DNA of 64,000 nt from NCBI RefSeq assembly GCF_002088975.1, contig NZ_NCST01000103.1, positions 62,001-126,000 of the forward strand, read 5' to 3'. The notes under the pieces are model-generated. The model made no database searches. It had not been told where the DNA came from and worked only from the letters and a program-made list of their open reading frames with translations. Numbering within the stretch: the stretch's first letter is position 1; each line of letters begins with the position of its first letter. Source of the stretch: Henriciella aquimarina (GTDB lineage: Bacteria; Pseudomonadota; Alphaproteobacteria; Caulobacterales; Hyphomonadaceae). A program made the position numbers and the translations under genes. This document shows positions 56,927 to 64,000 of this stretch, piece by piece.

Positions 56927-57118
56927 TTAGCCCTGAGACTGGCGCCGCTTGTCGGCCTTCTGGAGCAGGTCCATGAATTCATCGGGCACAGACTGCGTCG
57001 TGACGGGGGCGTAAGCCGTCTTCAGACCAGCCGACATTGCGCGGCCGAAGGCCCGGCGCTTGTGCCTTGCTTCTCCTGCGGCGGGATTTGTCCTGTCGTA
57101 TGTCTGTCTATCAGTCAT
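56927..57118 (-). CDS. NepR-like anti-sigma factor
   Basis: This is a short, basic 63-aa protein. The C-terminal half, FGRAMSAGLKTAYAP (24-38) and SVPDEFMDLLQKADKR (43-58), follows the NepR pattern of helix-Tyr-linker-PVPD-x-F-x-DLL. NepR proteins hold the EcfG sigma factor inactive until phosphorylated PhyR binds them. The usual ecfG and phyR neighbours are not in the window, making this an orphan or second NepR. A matching EcfG promoter lies upstream, typical of feedback control. It is divergent from the TetR gene at 57425. Confidence 0.6.
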   Translation of the reverse strand: MTDRQTYDRTNPAAGEARHKRRAFGRAMSAGLKTAYAPVTTQSVPDEFMDLLQKADKRRQSQG

Positions 57119-57143
57119 GATAATACTCTCAGTTCACCCAACT

Positions 57144-57168
57144 AACCGATAGGCGGACAAACCGTTCC
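57144..57168 (-). promoter_or_regulatory. EcfG-type promoter of the NepR-like gene
   Basis: On the minus strand GGAAC (57168-57164) is followed by 17 bases and GTT (within 57146-57144). The spacing equals that of the candidate at 12407. It lies 26 bases upstream of the NepR-like start codon. The rest of 57119-57424 (306 bases) shows no gene; it must hold the TetR promoter too. Confidence 0.55.
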
Positions 57169-57424
57169 GAAATTGCACTGCTGTATTCCTAACAGTAGAA
57201 AACCCTGTGTTAACCAGACACTCGCGCTGATTTCGTGCGCAGTGCAGGCTGTCAAACAGGGCGTGTGGCTTAAGAAGGGCGTTGTGCGAACGGGACTGGA
57301 TGTGAGCGCCTGCCATGGCTGCTTTGTCCGCGGGCAGCCTCAAGATGAGGGCGACCAAAGCCAGCCGGGTAATTGACGCAGCGTAACAAATTCCGGAAGG
57401 TTTGGGCCGGGAGGCCCCTCGGAT

Positions 57425-58045
57425 ATGTCGACACAATACCCCTTGCGGACAAAGCGCAAAGCCGAAACGCGGAAGAAGATCGTCCGCGCTGCGCAGGAAA
57501 TCCTCTATCGCAAGGGCTATGAGGTGACGACGCTTGAAGAGATCGCGGATGCGGCCGGCGTGCATGTCCAGACGCTCTATCGTCATTTCCCGAACAAGCA
57601 GACGCTTGCCAGCTATGGCGACCGGCGCTGGTTCGAGAAATTCCGGGAAAGGATCACCGATCCGCAAAGGACCGAGACGACCTTTGTCTTCTGGCGCGGA
57701 TGGCTGGAAAGGACTTTCCGGTTTCTCACGTCCGATGGAGGTGAGCCTTACCGCCAGTACCTGACCGTGCGCCATGCGAACCCGCCCATTCTTGGCGAGT
57801 TGTCATCGATCCGGGCGCGCTATGAGGACCTGCTCTGTTTTTCCCTGGCGGAGGATTTCGGCATGGCGCCGGGTGGGCTCAGCAAGCCCCGGCTTGTGGC
57901 CGGCATGCTCTTGGCGGGTACGACCTATGTCTTGCGGCGCTATGAGGTGGAGGATATCGACCTCGTCAGTGAGGCTGTGGCGGTCGTCGATGAGGTCGAA
58001 GCCATGTTCGGCCATCTCGTCAAACCCAAGGCGCCTGCGGAATAG
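57425..58045 (+). CDS. TetR/AcrR-family regulator
   Basis: This 206-aa TetR-type protein has the helix-turn-helix at about 15-60 (RKKIVRAAQEILYRKGYEVTTLEEIADAAGVHVQTLYRHFPNK as pattern positions 16-58). The ligand domain is unassigned. GGGAGG lies upstream of ATG 57425. It is divergent from the NepR-like gene and convergent with exoD. The target is unknown. Confidence 0.88.
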   Translation: MSTQYPLRTKRKAETRKKIVRAAQEILYRKGYEVTTLEEIADAAGVHVQTLYRHFPNKQTLASYGDRRWFEKFRERITDPQRTETTFVFWRGWLERTFRFLTSDGGEPYRQYLTVRHANPPILGELSSIRARYEDLLCFSLAEDFGMAPGGLSKPRLVAGMLLAGTTYVLRRYEVEDIDLVSEAVAVVDEVEAMFGHLVKPKAPAE

Positions 58046-58056
58046 GCTCTCGGCGC

Positions 58057-58677
58057 CTAGCTGAACCAGCTTATGAACTGGCCCCATGGGACGGTGACGA
58101 CGGTCAAGGCCGTCGCGCCAGCCGCAGCCGCATAGCCAAGCAGCATCAGCACCCCATCGCGCGCAATGAAGGCCAGCCCGAACAGCACGATCGCTGCGCC
58201 GGGCGCGGCGACGGCAAAGGGAACGAGTTCCAGCGGGATCATCAGCAGCGACAGCAGGGTGACGACCACGGCCGCGAAAAAGACCGAGATGCGGCCGGTC
58301 ATGAATTCCAGCCGCTCGGAAATCAGTCGGTCAATTCGCTTCAGCCAGGGGCGCGCGCGCTTGTCAGCGGCTTCGAGCTTGTCTTTCGGGATTGAGCGCT
58401 TTTCCACGAATTGCGGCACCCAGATATGCTTGGCGCCGAGAATGATCTGGAAGCTGAAAAGGATGATGACAAAGCCGATCAGGGCCGGCAGGCCCGGGAT
58501 AGCCCCAAGAGGAGGCAGAACGACAAGCAGGCCCAGAAAGGCAATCACCGGGCCGAAGGAGCGGTCGCCGAACAGGTCGAGCACGTCCCCGAAAGTGATT
58601 TTCTCTCCGTCAATTTCGTTAATGGTCCGCTCGAGCACATTCTCAAGCGGGTCGTTCCGCGATGCCGTCACGCGCAT
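58057..58677 (-). CDS. exoD: ExoD-family membrane protein
   Basis: This 206-aa protein belongs to the ExoD family, named for a rhizobial exopolysaccharide and alkaline-tolerance gene. It shows the FGDVLDLFGDRSFGPVIAFLGLL opening, PLGAIPGLPALIGFVI, then WVPQFVEKRSIPKDKL and three to four C-terminal helices. ATG 58677 has AGGA very close; a start 9 codons earlier has no ribosome-binding site. The molecular function of the family is unclear. Confidence 0.87.
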   Translation of the reverse strand: MRVTASRNDPLENVLERTINEIDGEKITFGDVLDLFGDRSFGPVIAFLGLLVVLPPLGAIPGLPALIGFVIILFSFQIILGAKHIWVPQFVEKRSIPKDKLEAADKRARPWLKRIDRLISERLEFMTGRISVFFAAVVVTLLSLLMIPLELVPFAVAAPGAAIVLFGLAFIARDGVLMLLGYAAAAGATALTVVTVPWGQFISWFS

Positions 58678-58731
58678 ATTCCTTTCGATGGCCAGACCAT
58701 ACACGGGAAAGCGCCTGGATCGGCGAAAAGT

Positions 58732-59340
58732 TCACTGCGCAGACGCATAGTCCGGAGAAAGGATGAGCAGCATGGAGTGGCGCATCATCGGAACGAGCTT
58801 CTCGCGTTCGAGCCCCGGGTGACGGAGCACGCGGTTCGCGAGACCGGCAAACAGTACCATCAGCATATCGGTACGGGCTTCAGGTTCGTTGAGGCCGAGT
58901 TTCTCACGCAATATTTGGGTCAGTTGCGCCCGGATATACTGGTCGTGGCGCTGGATGATCTGCGCGATTTCGGGGTTGCGCTGGCCCTCTGCGAGCATTT
59001 CGAGATTGAGCGCGGACTGGAATATGTCGGTCTTCTCGGAGATGGACTGAGCCGCGCGCTCTGCCATGAAACGGGCCAGTTCGTTGGGATTGACGGCGTC
59101 GAACTCCGAGAAGCGTTCGGCGGCCACGGCCGACTCGCGATCGACAATGGCGGCGATTATCGCCTCCTTGCTCTCGAAATAGTGATAAATGTGGCCGACG
59201 CTCATCCCGGCGCGTTTTGCTATCTTGGACATGCCCGCACGGTGGAAACCGTATTCGACAAAGCAGTCGGCGGCGGCATCCAGGACCTGGTTTATACGGT
59301 CCGCGCGGCGTTTGTCGCCGCCGGTCATGGTATTCTTCAT
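58732..59340 (-). CDS. TetR/AcrR-family repressor of the adjacent RND operon
   Basis: This is a 202-aa AcrR-like protein. The helix-turn-helix is about 12-58 (VLDAAADCFVEYGFHRAGMSKIAKRAGMSVGHIYHYFESKEAI as pattern). The C-terminal domain is large and helical, suited to hydrophobic drugs. It is divergent from the RND adaptor gene across 131 bases that contain a strong palindrome, so it likely represses itself and the pump. ATG 59340 is chosen; ATG 59328 is possible. Confidence 0.9.
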   Translation of the reverse strand: MKNTMTGGDKRRADRINQVLDAAADCFVEYGFHRAGMSKIAKRAGMSVGHIYHYFESKEAIIAAIVDRESAVAAERFSEFDAVNPNELARFMAERAAQSISEKTDIFQSALNLEMLAEGQRNPEIAQIIQRHDQYIRAQLTQILREKLGLNEPEARTDMLMVLFAGLANRVLRHPGLEREKLVPMMRHSMLLILSPDYASAQ

Positions 59341-59369
59341 TTCCTGCACTAAATGAACCCTCCCAGGTC

Positions 59370-59397
59370 TTGACTTGGTGCGCTGCAGCAATAGATA
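59370..59397 (+). promoter_or_regulatory. Candidate housekeeping promoter of the RND operon
   Basis: TTGACT (59370-59375), 16 bases, TAGATA (59392-59397). The -10 element falls inside the palindromic operator, as expected for repression by the divergent TetR protein. Confidence 0.45.
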
Positions 59398-59411
59398 GAA
59401 CGTTCACTCTA
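59392..59411. promoter_or_regulatory. Palindromic operator candidate for the divergent TetR repressor
   Basis: TAGA-N2-GAACGTTC-N2-TCTA is a 20-base palindrome matching at 16 positions, with an 8-base perfect core. It lies between the tetR and RND adaptor starts and overlaps the candidate -10 box. Confidence 0.55.
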
Positions 59412-59471
59412 AGTTTACAACTGCGTGCTATGATCAAAAACAATGAAAGGCACGTGAAGAAGGACATAATA

Positions 59472-60707
59472 ATGAGAGTCCCGGTTTCCTCCCAAACCCC
59501 CCTCCGACGGGCACTCCCAGCTGGCTTGTCCGCTTTCGCACTGCTCTCGCTGGCTGCATGTGGCTCAGGCCATGAGCAGTCTGCCGGTGGCGGTGGTCAG
59601 CAGCAGATGCAGCAGCAAGCTCCCAAGGTCGATACGATAACGGCCGAGCAGACGACGGTTGAAAGCGTTCGGTCACTTCCGGCACGCGTGCAGCCTTTTG
59701 CTGAAGCAGAAATCCGTCCGCAGGTGTCCGGTCTCATCCAGAGCCGGCTGTTCACGGAAGGCCAGCAGGTCGAAGAAGGCGAAGCCCTCTATCAGATCGA
59801 AGCTTCGGAATATGCCGCGGCCGTCGAGAGCGCTGAGGCCGCGCTGGCCCGCGCTGAGGCCACGGCAGAGAATGCGCGTCAGGATGCCAAGCGTCTGGAA
59901 CGCCTCGCCAATGTGAATGCGGTCAGCCAGCAGACCTACGATCAGGCTGTTGCAGCCCAGAAGCAGGCTGAAGCCGATGTCGGCATGCAGAAGGCGGCCC
60001 TGCAGCGGGCCCGCATCGATCTGGCCCGGACCAAGATCCGTTCGCCGATCAGCGGTCAGATCGGCCGGTCGAGATTCACACCCGGCGCGCTGGTTACGGC
60101 CAGTCAGGCCGAGCCGCTGGCGCGTGTTGTGCAGCTCGATCCGATCTATGTCGACATGACGGCCGCCTCTTCCGAGGTGCTGAAGTGGCGCCAGGATGTG
60201 GCCCAGGGCCAGATCCAGACGATTGGCGAAGGCCAGGTCGTTCCGGTGACCGTGCGCCTGGAGGACGGAGAAGAATATCCGATCCGCGGCAAGCTCGAAT
60301 TCAGCGAAGTCAGCGTCGATCAAGAAGCCGGGACCGTCATCGTGCGAGCCCAGGTTCCCAATCCCGACGGTCTGATCCTGCCGGGCATGTTCGTGAAGGC
60401 GGAATTTTCTGCCGGCCAGCTCGAAGGCGTCATCCTCGTTCCTCAGCGGGCTGTTCAACGCACCCCCAAAGGTGAGCCTTATGTCTTTGTCGTCAGCGAT
60501 GAAGGCACGGCTGAACAGGCCATGATCGAGACGGATGGGACCCAGGGCTCGGACTGGATCGTGACAAGCGGTCTTGAATCCGGCCAGCGTGTCATTGTCT
60601 CCGGTTTCCAGAGGGTCAGGGCAGGGGCGCCGGTTGAAGTTGCCGGTCCCGATCCGTCCAACATGACGGCCATGACCCGCGAAGCTAAAGCCGTAACGCC
60701 GGAATAA
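59472..60707 (+). CDS. RND efflux periplasmic adaptor lipoprotein (AcrA/MexA-like)
   Basis: This 411-aa membrane fusion protein has ATG 59472 with AAGGA 7 bases upstream and a signal ending LAAC (Cys33) as lipobox. A Gly/Gln-rich linker follows. Then come the lipoyl half, the coiled coil (about 95-165, Ala/Glu/Gln-rich), the second lipoyl half with TKIRSPISGQIG, and the beta-barrel and membrane-proximal domains. It is the first gene of a tripartite pump operon, 13 bases before the permease. Confidence 0.95.
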   Translation: MRVPVSSQTPLRRALPAGLSAFALLSLAACGSGHEQSAGGGGQQQMQQQAPKVDTITAEQTTVESVRSLPARVQPFAEAEIRPQVSGLIQSRLFTEGQQVEEGEALYQIEASEYAAAVESAEAALARAEATAENARQDAKRLERLANVNAVSQQTYDQAVAAQKQAEADVGMQKAALQRARIDLARTKIRSPISGQIGRSRFTPGALVTASQAEPLARVVQLDPIYVDMTAASSEVLKWRQDVAQGQIQTIGEGQVVPVTVRLEDGEEYPIRGKLEFSEVSVDQEAGTVIVRAQVPNPDGLILPGMFVKAEFSAGQLEGVILVPQRAVQRTPKGEPYVFVVSDEGTAEQAMIETDGTQGSDWIVTSGLESGQRVIVSGFQRVRAGAPVEVAGPDPSNMTAMTREAKAVTPE

Positions 60708-60720
60708 CGGACTCTCCGAA

Positions 60721-63700
60721 ATGGCAAATTTCTTTATCGACAGGCCGGTCTTCGCCTGGGTGATCGCGATTGTCATCATGTTGGCCGGCGTGATGTCGCT
60801 ACGTGCGCTGCCGATCTCCCAGTATCCGGACATCGCGCCGCCGACGATCAGTATCAATGCGACGTATCCGGGCGCCTCGGCCAAGGCGGTCGAGGACTCG
60901 GTGACGCAGGTTATCGAGCAGCAGATGACGGGCCTCGACGGGCTCGACTACATCTCCTCGACCTCCAGTTCGGCCGGTACGGGCTCGGTCACGCTGACCT
61001 TCCGGACCGGAACGGACCCGGACATTGCGCAGGTCCAGGTGCAGAACAAGCTCTCCCTCGCCACGCCGCTCCTGCCGGAGCCGGTCCAGCGGCAGGGGGT
61101 CGTGGTCAACAAAGCGAATGACAACTTCCTGCTGATTACGTCGCTCTATTCGCCGAACGAGACCTTCGACCAGACGGACCTTGGCGACTATATCCGGACC
61201 AACATGTACGATCCGATCAGCCGGGTCGAAGGTGTGGGCCGGGTGCAGCAGTTCGGGTCCCAGTATGCGATGCGTATCTGGCTGGATCCCGACAAGCTGT
61301 CCCAGTACAACCTCGTCGCGGCCGACGTCGTTTCGGCGATCCGTGCCCAGAACACGCAGGTTTCTGCCGGCTCGCTCGGCGGGGCGCCGGCTGTGGAAGG
61401 CCAGGAGATCAATGCGACGATCACGCTGCAATCCCTGCTCTCGACGCCTGAAGAGTTTCGCAACCTTCTGATCAAGACGACGCCGGACGGCGGGTCGGTG
61501 CGGATCGAGGATGTCGGCACCGTCGAGATGGGCGCCGAACAGTATGCCTTCGTCTCGAAGTTCAATGGCTATCCTGCCTCCGGCTTTGCCGTCTCGCTTT
61601 CGGCGGGCGCGAACGCGCTGGATACGTCGGAAGCCGTCAAGCAGAAGGTCGAGGAACTTGCGCGGGACCTGCCGGAAGATGTCGAATACGCCTTCCCGGT
61701 CGATCAGACGCCGTTCATCGAGACCTCCATCCACGAAGTTCAGAAGACGCTGTTTGAAGCCGTCATCCTGGTCTTCCTGGTGATCCTCGTCTTCCTGCAG
61801 AGCCTGCGCGCGACATTCGTTCCGATGGTTGCTGTGCCTGTGGTCCTGCTGGGCACACTGGTGGTGCTGCTGACGCTCGGCTTCTCGATCAACACGCTGA
61901 CCATGTTCGCCATGGTGCTGGCGATTGGTCTTCTGGTCGATGACGCGATTGTCGTTGTGGAGAACGTCGAACGGGTCATGGAAGAAGACGGGCTGGAGCC
62001 GCGTGAGGCGACCCGGAAATCCATGCACCAGATCACCGGGGCCCTGATCGGTATTGCTGTCGTCCTCTCGGCAGTGTTCGTGCCGATGGCCTTCTTCCCG
62101 GGCTCTGCCGGTCTTATCTACCGGCAATTCTCGGTCACGATCGTGTCGGCGATGGCGCTATCGGTGGTCGTTGCCCTTGTCCTCTCGCCAGCGCTTTGCG
62201 CGAGCGTCCTGAAGAAAAAGGGCCATTCGAGTGGCCGGGGTCTGCTGGGGAAACCGGCTGCGCTTTTCGATAGCGGTTTCGACCGTCTGCGCCTCGGATA
62301 TGAACGTACAGTCGACCGCGTCCTGCGCCGGCGCTGGATATTCCTGGGCGTGTTCGTGCTGATTGTCGCCGGTGTGGCGGTCGGCTTCACGCGTCTGCCG
62401 ACATCCTTCCTGCCGCAGGAAGACCAGGGCCGTGTGATTACGCTGGTCCAGCTTCCGCCCGGCTCCAGCCTGGAACGGACAGCCGGCGTGATGGAAGACG
62501 TCAACGACTATTATTTCGAAAATTATGGCGATGAAGTGAAAGGCCTTTTCACCCTGTCAGGCTTCAGTTTCGCTGGGCGTGCCCAAAATAACGGGATTGC
62601 CTTTGGCGCGCTGGCAGACTGGTCGGAGCGGATGGGGCCGGGCCAGTCGGCCAGTGATATTGCCAACAGTGTCTCCGGACGCTTTGCCAGCTATTCGGAA
62701 GCCCAGATCTTTTCCATCGTGCCACCGCCGATCCCCGCGCTTGGTAACGCGGCCGGCTTCGATATGTATCTGCAGGATACCAGTGCCCAGGGGCATGCGG
62801 CTCTGATGCAGGCCCAGGGGCAGTTGCTTGGCATGGCCAATCAGCAGCCTGAACTGACCAGCGTGCGTCCGAACGGCCTGTCCGATAGCGCTCAATACAA
62901 TGTCGACATCAACTACCAGAAGTCGCAGGCGCTGGGTGTGCCGGTCAGCAGCGTGACCGATCTGCTCTCGGTTGCGTTTGGTGGCCGGTATGTGAACGAC
63001 TTCCTCGACCGTGGACGCATCAAGCGCGTCTATGTTCAGGGCGAGACAGAGGCCCGGATGCAGCCCGAGGATCTGGGCGACTGGCGTGTACGCAACTCCA
63101 ATGGCGGGATGACGCCGATCGAGGAGCTTGTAGACGGTAGCTGGACCTACGGTTCGCCGCAGTTGCAGCGCTATAACGGTCTGCCCGCTGTGAACATCCA
63201 GGGGGCGCCCGCGCCGGGCATCAGCTCTGGTGTCGCAATGGACAAGATCGAGCAGCTCGTCGAGGAACAGCTTCCAGGCGTCGGCATGGAATGGACCGGT
63301 ATCAGTGCGCAGGAGCGTGAAGCCGGCAATCAGGCCATGCTGCTCTATATCCTGTCGATCCTGTTCGTCTTCCTCTGCCTGGCGGCCCTCTATGAAAGCT
63401 GGGTCGTGCCGGTGGCTGTGCTGCTGGTCGCTCCGCTCGGTGTCCTCGGCGCCGTTGCGGCCGCACACCTTCGCGGGCTGGACAATGACATCTTCTTCCA
63501 GGTGGCCTTGCTGACCACGGTGGGGCTGGCGTCGAAGAACGCGATCCTCATCGTCGAGTTTGCCCGGGATCTGGAGAAGCAGGGCATTGAACTCTTCAAG
63601 GCGGTCGAGGAAGCCGTGCGGATGCGTTTCCGCCCGATCATCATGACCACCTTTGCCTTCGGCTTCGGTGTGCTGCCGCTTGCGCTCAGCACGGGCGCCG

Positions 63701-63861
63701 GTGCAGCTGGCCGGGTGGCCATCGGTACGGCGGTCATTGGTGGTTTGATAACCTCTATCCTGTTGGGCTTGTTCTTCGCACCGCTCTTCTATGTTGTGGT
63801 ACGCAAGCTCACGGGTACACGCCCGCTGACGGACAACAAGACTTCGGAGGCTTCAGCATGA
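60721..63861 (+). CDS. RND multidrug efflux permease (HAE1/AcrB-like)
   Basis: This 1046-aa permease matches AcrB in length and layout. The N-terminus is MANFFIDRPVFAWVIAIVIM, SQYPDIAPPTISINATYPGA follows, and helix 4 has LAIGLLVDDAIVVVENVERVM with the proton-relay Asp pair. TFAFGFGVLPLALSTGAGAAG ends the second half. It probably exports hydrophobic drugs, solvents or bile-like compounds. Its stop overlaps the outer-membrane factor start (ATGA). Confidence 0.96.
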   Translation: MANFFIDRPVFAWVIAIVIMLAGVMSLRALPISQYPDIAPPTISINATYPGASAKAVEDSVTQVIEQQMTGLDGLDYISSTSSSAGTGSVTLTFRTGTDPDIAQVQVQNKLSLATPLLPEPVQRQGVVVNKANDNFLLITSLYSPNETFDQTDLGDYIRTNMYDPISRVEGVGRVQQFGSQYAMRIWLDPDKLSQYNLVAADVVSAIRAQNTQVSAGSLGGAPAVEGQEINATITLQSLLSTPEEFRNLLIKTTPDGGSVRIEDVGTVEMGAEQYAFVSKFNGYPASGFAVSLSAGANALDTSEAVKQKVEELARDLPEDVEYAFPVDQTPFIETSIHEVQKTLFEAVILVFLVILVFLQSLRATFVPMVAVPVVLLGTLVVLLTLGFSINTLTMFAMVLAIGLLVDDAIVVVENVERVMEEDGLEPREATRKSMHQITGALIGIAVVLSAVFVPMAFFPGSAGLIYRQFSVTIVSAMALSVVVALVLSPALCASVLKKKGHSSGRGLLGKPAALFDSGFDRLRLGYERTVDRVLRRRWIFLGVFVLIVAGVAVGFTRLPTSFLPQEDQGRVITLVQLPPGSSLERTAGVMEDVNDYYFENYGDEVKGLFTLSGFSFAGRAQNNGIAFGALADWSERMGPGQSASDIANSVSGRFASYSEAQIFSIVPPPIPALGNAAGFDMYLQDTSAQGHAALMQAQGQLLGMANQQPELTSVRPNGLSDSAQYNVDINYQKSQALGVPVSSVTDLLSVAFGGRYVNDFLDRGRIKRVYVQGETEARMQPEDLGDWRVRNSNGGMTPIEELVDGSWTYGSPQLQRYNGLPAVNIQGAPAPGISSGVAMDKIEQLVEEQLPGVGMEWTGISAQEREAGNQAMLLYILSILFVFLCLAALYESWVVPVAVLLVAPLGVLGAVAAAHLRGLDNDIFFQVALLTTVGLASKNAILIVEFARDLEKQGIELFKAVEEAVRMRFRPIIMTTFAFGFGVLPLALSTGAGAAGRVAIGTAVIGGLITSILLGLFFAPLFYVVVRKLTGTRPLTDNKTSEASA

Positions 63862-64000
63862 GCCGAACATCCCTTCTCATGGCTGCAGCCGGATCGGCCC
63901 TGATCCTGTCCGGCTGCATGACAATCCGCGAGCCCTATGACCGTCCGGAGGCTCCGATCCCGGAGGCCCTGCCGGTCACGGACGCGAATGGCGAAGAGAT
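63858..64000 (+). CDS. Outer-membrane efflux factor (TolC/NodT-like), N-terminal part only
   Basis: Only 47 codons lie in the window. They give a lipoprotein signal with lipobox LSGC (Cys20), then MTIREPYDRPEAPIPEAL, which is typical of NodT/OprM-type outer-membrane factors. The 4-base overlap with the permease gene makes it the third gene of the operon. Confidence 0.85.
   Translation, partial: MSRTSLLMAAAGSALILSGCMTIREPYDRPEAPIPEALPVTDANGEE

Noticed and set aside
60799-62127. 442-codon open frame antisense to the RND permease
   Set aside because: Shadow; extremely Arg/Asp/His-rich translation.

Overview
The window is about 62-65% GC by eye, gene-dense, and entirely chromosomal in character. 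TonB-dependent receptors of the Xanthomonas/Caulobacter type, a Caulobacter-style Tad/Cpa pilus cluster, a CIRCE-controlled groESL operon, a NepR-like anti-sigma peptide and EcfG-like GGAAC promoters point to an alphaproteobacterium. The likeliest family is Hyphomonadaceae or a neighbouring marine Caulobacterales/Maricaulales lineage. Ectoine catabolism and a sodium:solute symporter fit a saline habitat. I saw no rRNA, tRNA, CRISPR array, insertion sequence or phage gene.

Layout. 1-2360: opgG-opgH (osmoregulated periplasmic glucans; opgH is cut by the window edge). 2549-8533: nitronate monooxygenase, a LuxR-type regulator without a LuxI partner, an acyl-CoA dehydrogenase and a TonB receptor with a structured 3' tail. 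8593-10992: groESL with CIRCE, then a chain of hairpins ending in a strong terminator that may be a small RNA. 11005-15679: enoyl-CoA hydratase, a small globin, a two-CBS protein behind an EcfG-like promoter, a GGDEF diguanylate cyclase, an unrecognised membrane protein and a DksA/TraR zinc-finger protein.

15757-35758 is the most interesting region: a starch/maltodextrin utilisation locus. It holds a TonB receptor behind an array of TTTGC repeats, two tryptophan-halogenase-like flavoproteins encoded tail to tail with overlapping 3' ends, a DUF6445-like protein with an Fe(II)/2OG-oxygenase-like His-Asp-His set, a ROK sugar kinase, an exported GH13 amylase, a sugar MFS transporter, a GH97 alpha-glucosidase, a second exported GH13 amylase, a cytoplasmic GH13 alpha-glucosidase, a LacI regulator and a two-subunit sodium/solute symporter. 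A reasonable model is outer-membrane uptake, periplasmic cleavage, MFS import, cytoplasmic hydrolysis and phosphorylation, under LacI control. What the halogenase-like and 2OG-like proteins do in such a locus is not known to me.

35789-44374: an RND pump with its adaptor, an ALO-type FAD oxidase paired with a D-threonine-aldolase-like PLP enzyme, a TetR regulator and an MpaB/DUF2236 protein. 44558-51506: Tad/Cpa pilus genes, with cpaB on the opposite strand and at the far end from cpaC. 51663-56782: an ectoine degradation operon (M20 deacetylase, doeD, doeA, doeC). 56927-57168: a NepR-like peptide gene with an EcfG-like promoter. 57425-64000: a TetR regulator, ExoD, and a divergent tetR / RND tripartite efflux operon whose outer-membrane gene runs off the window.
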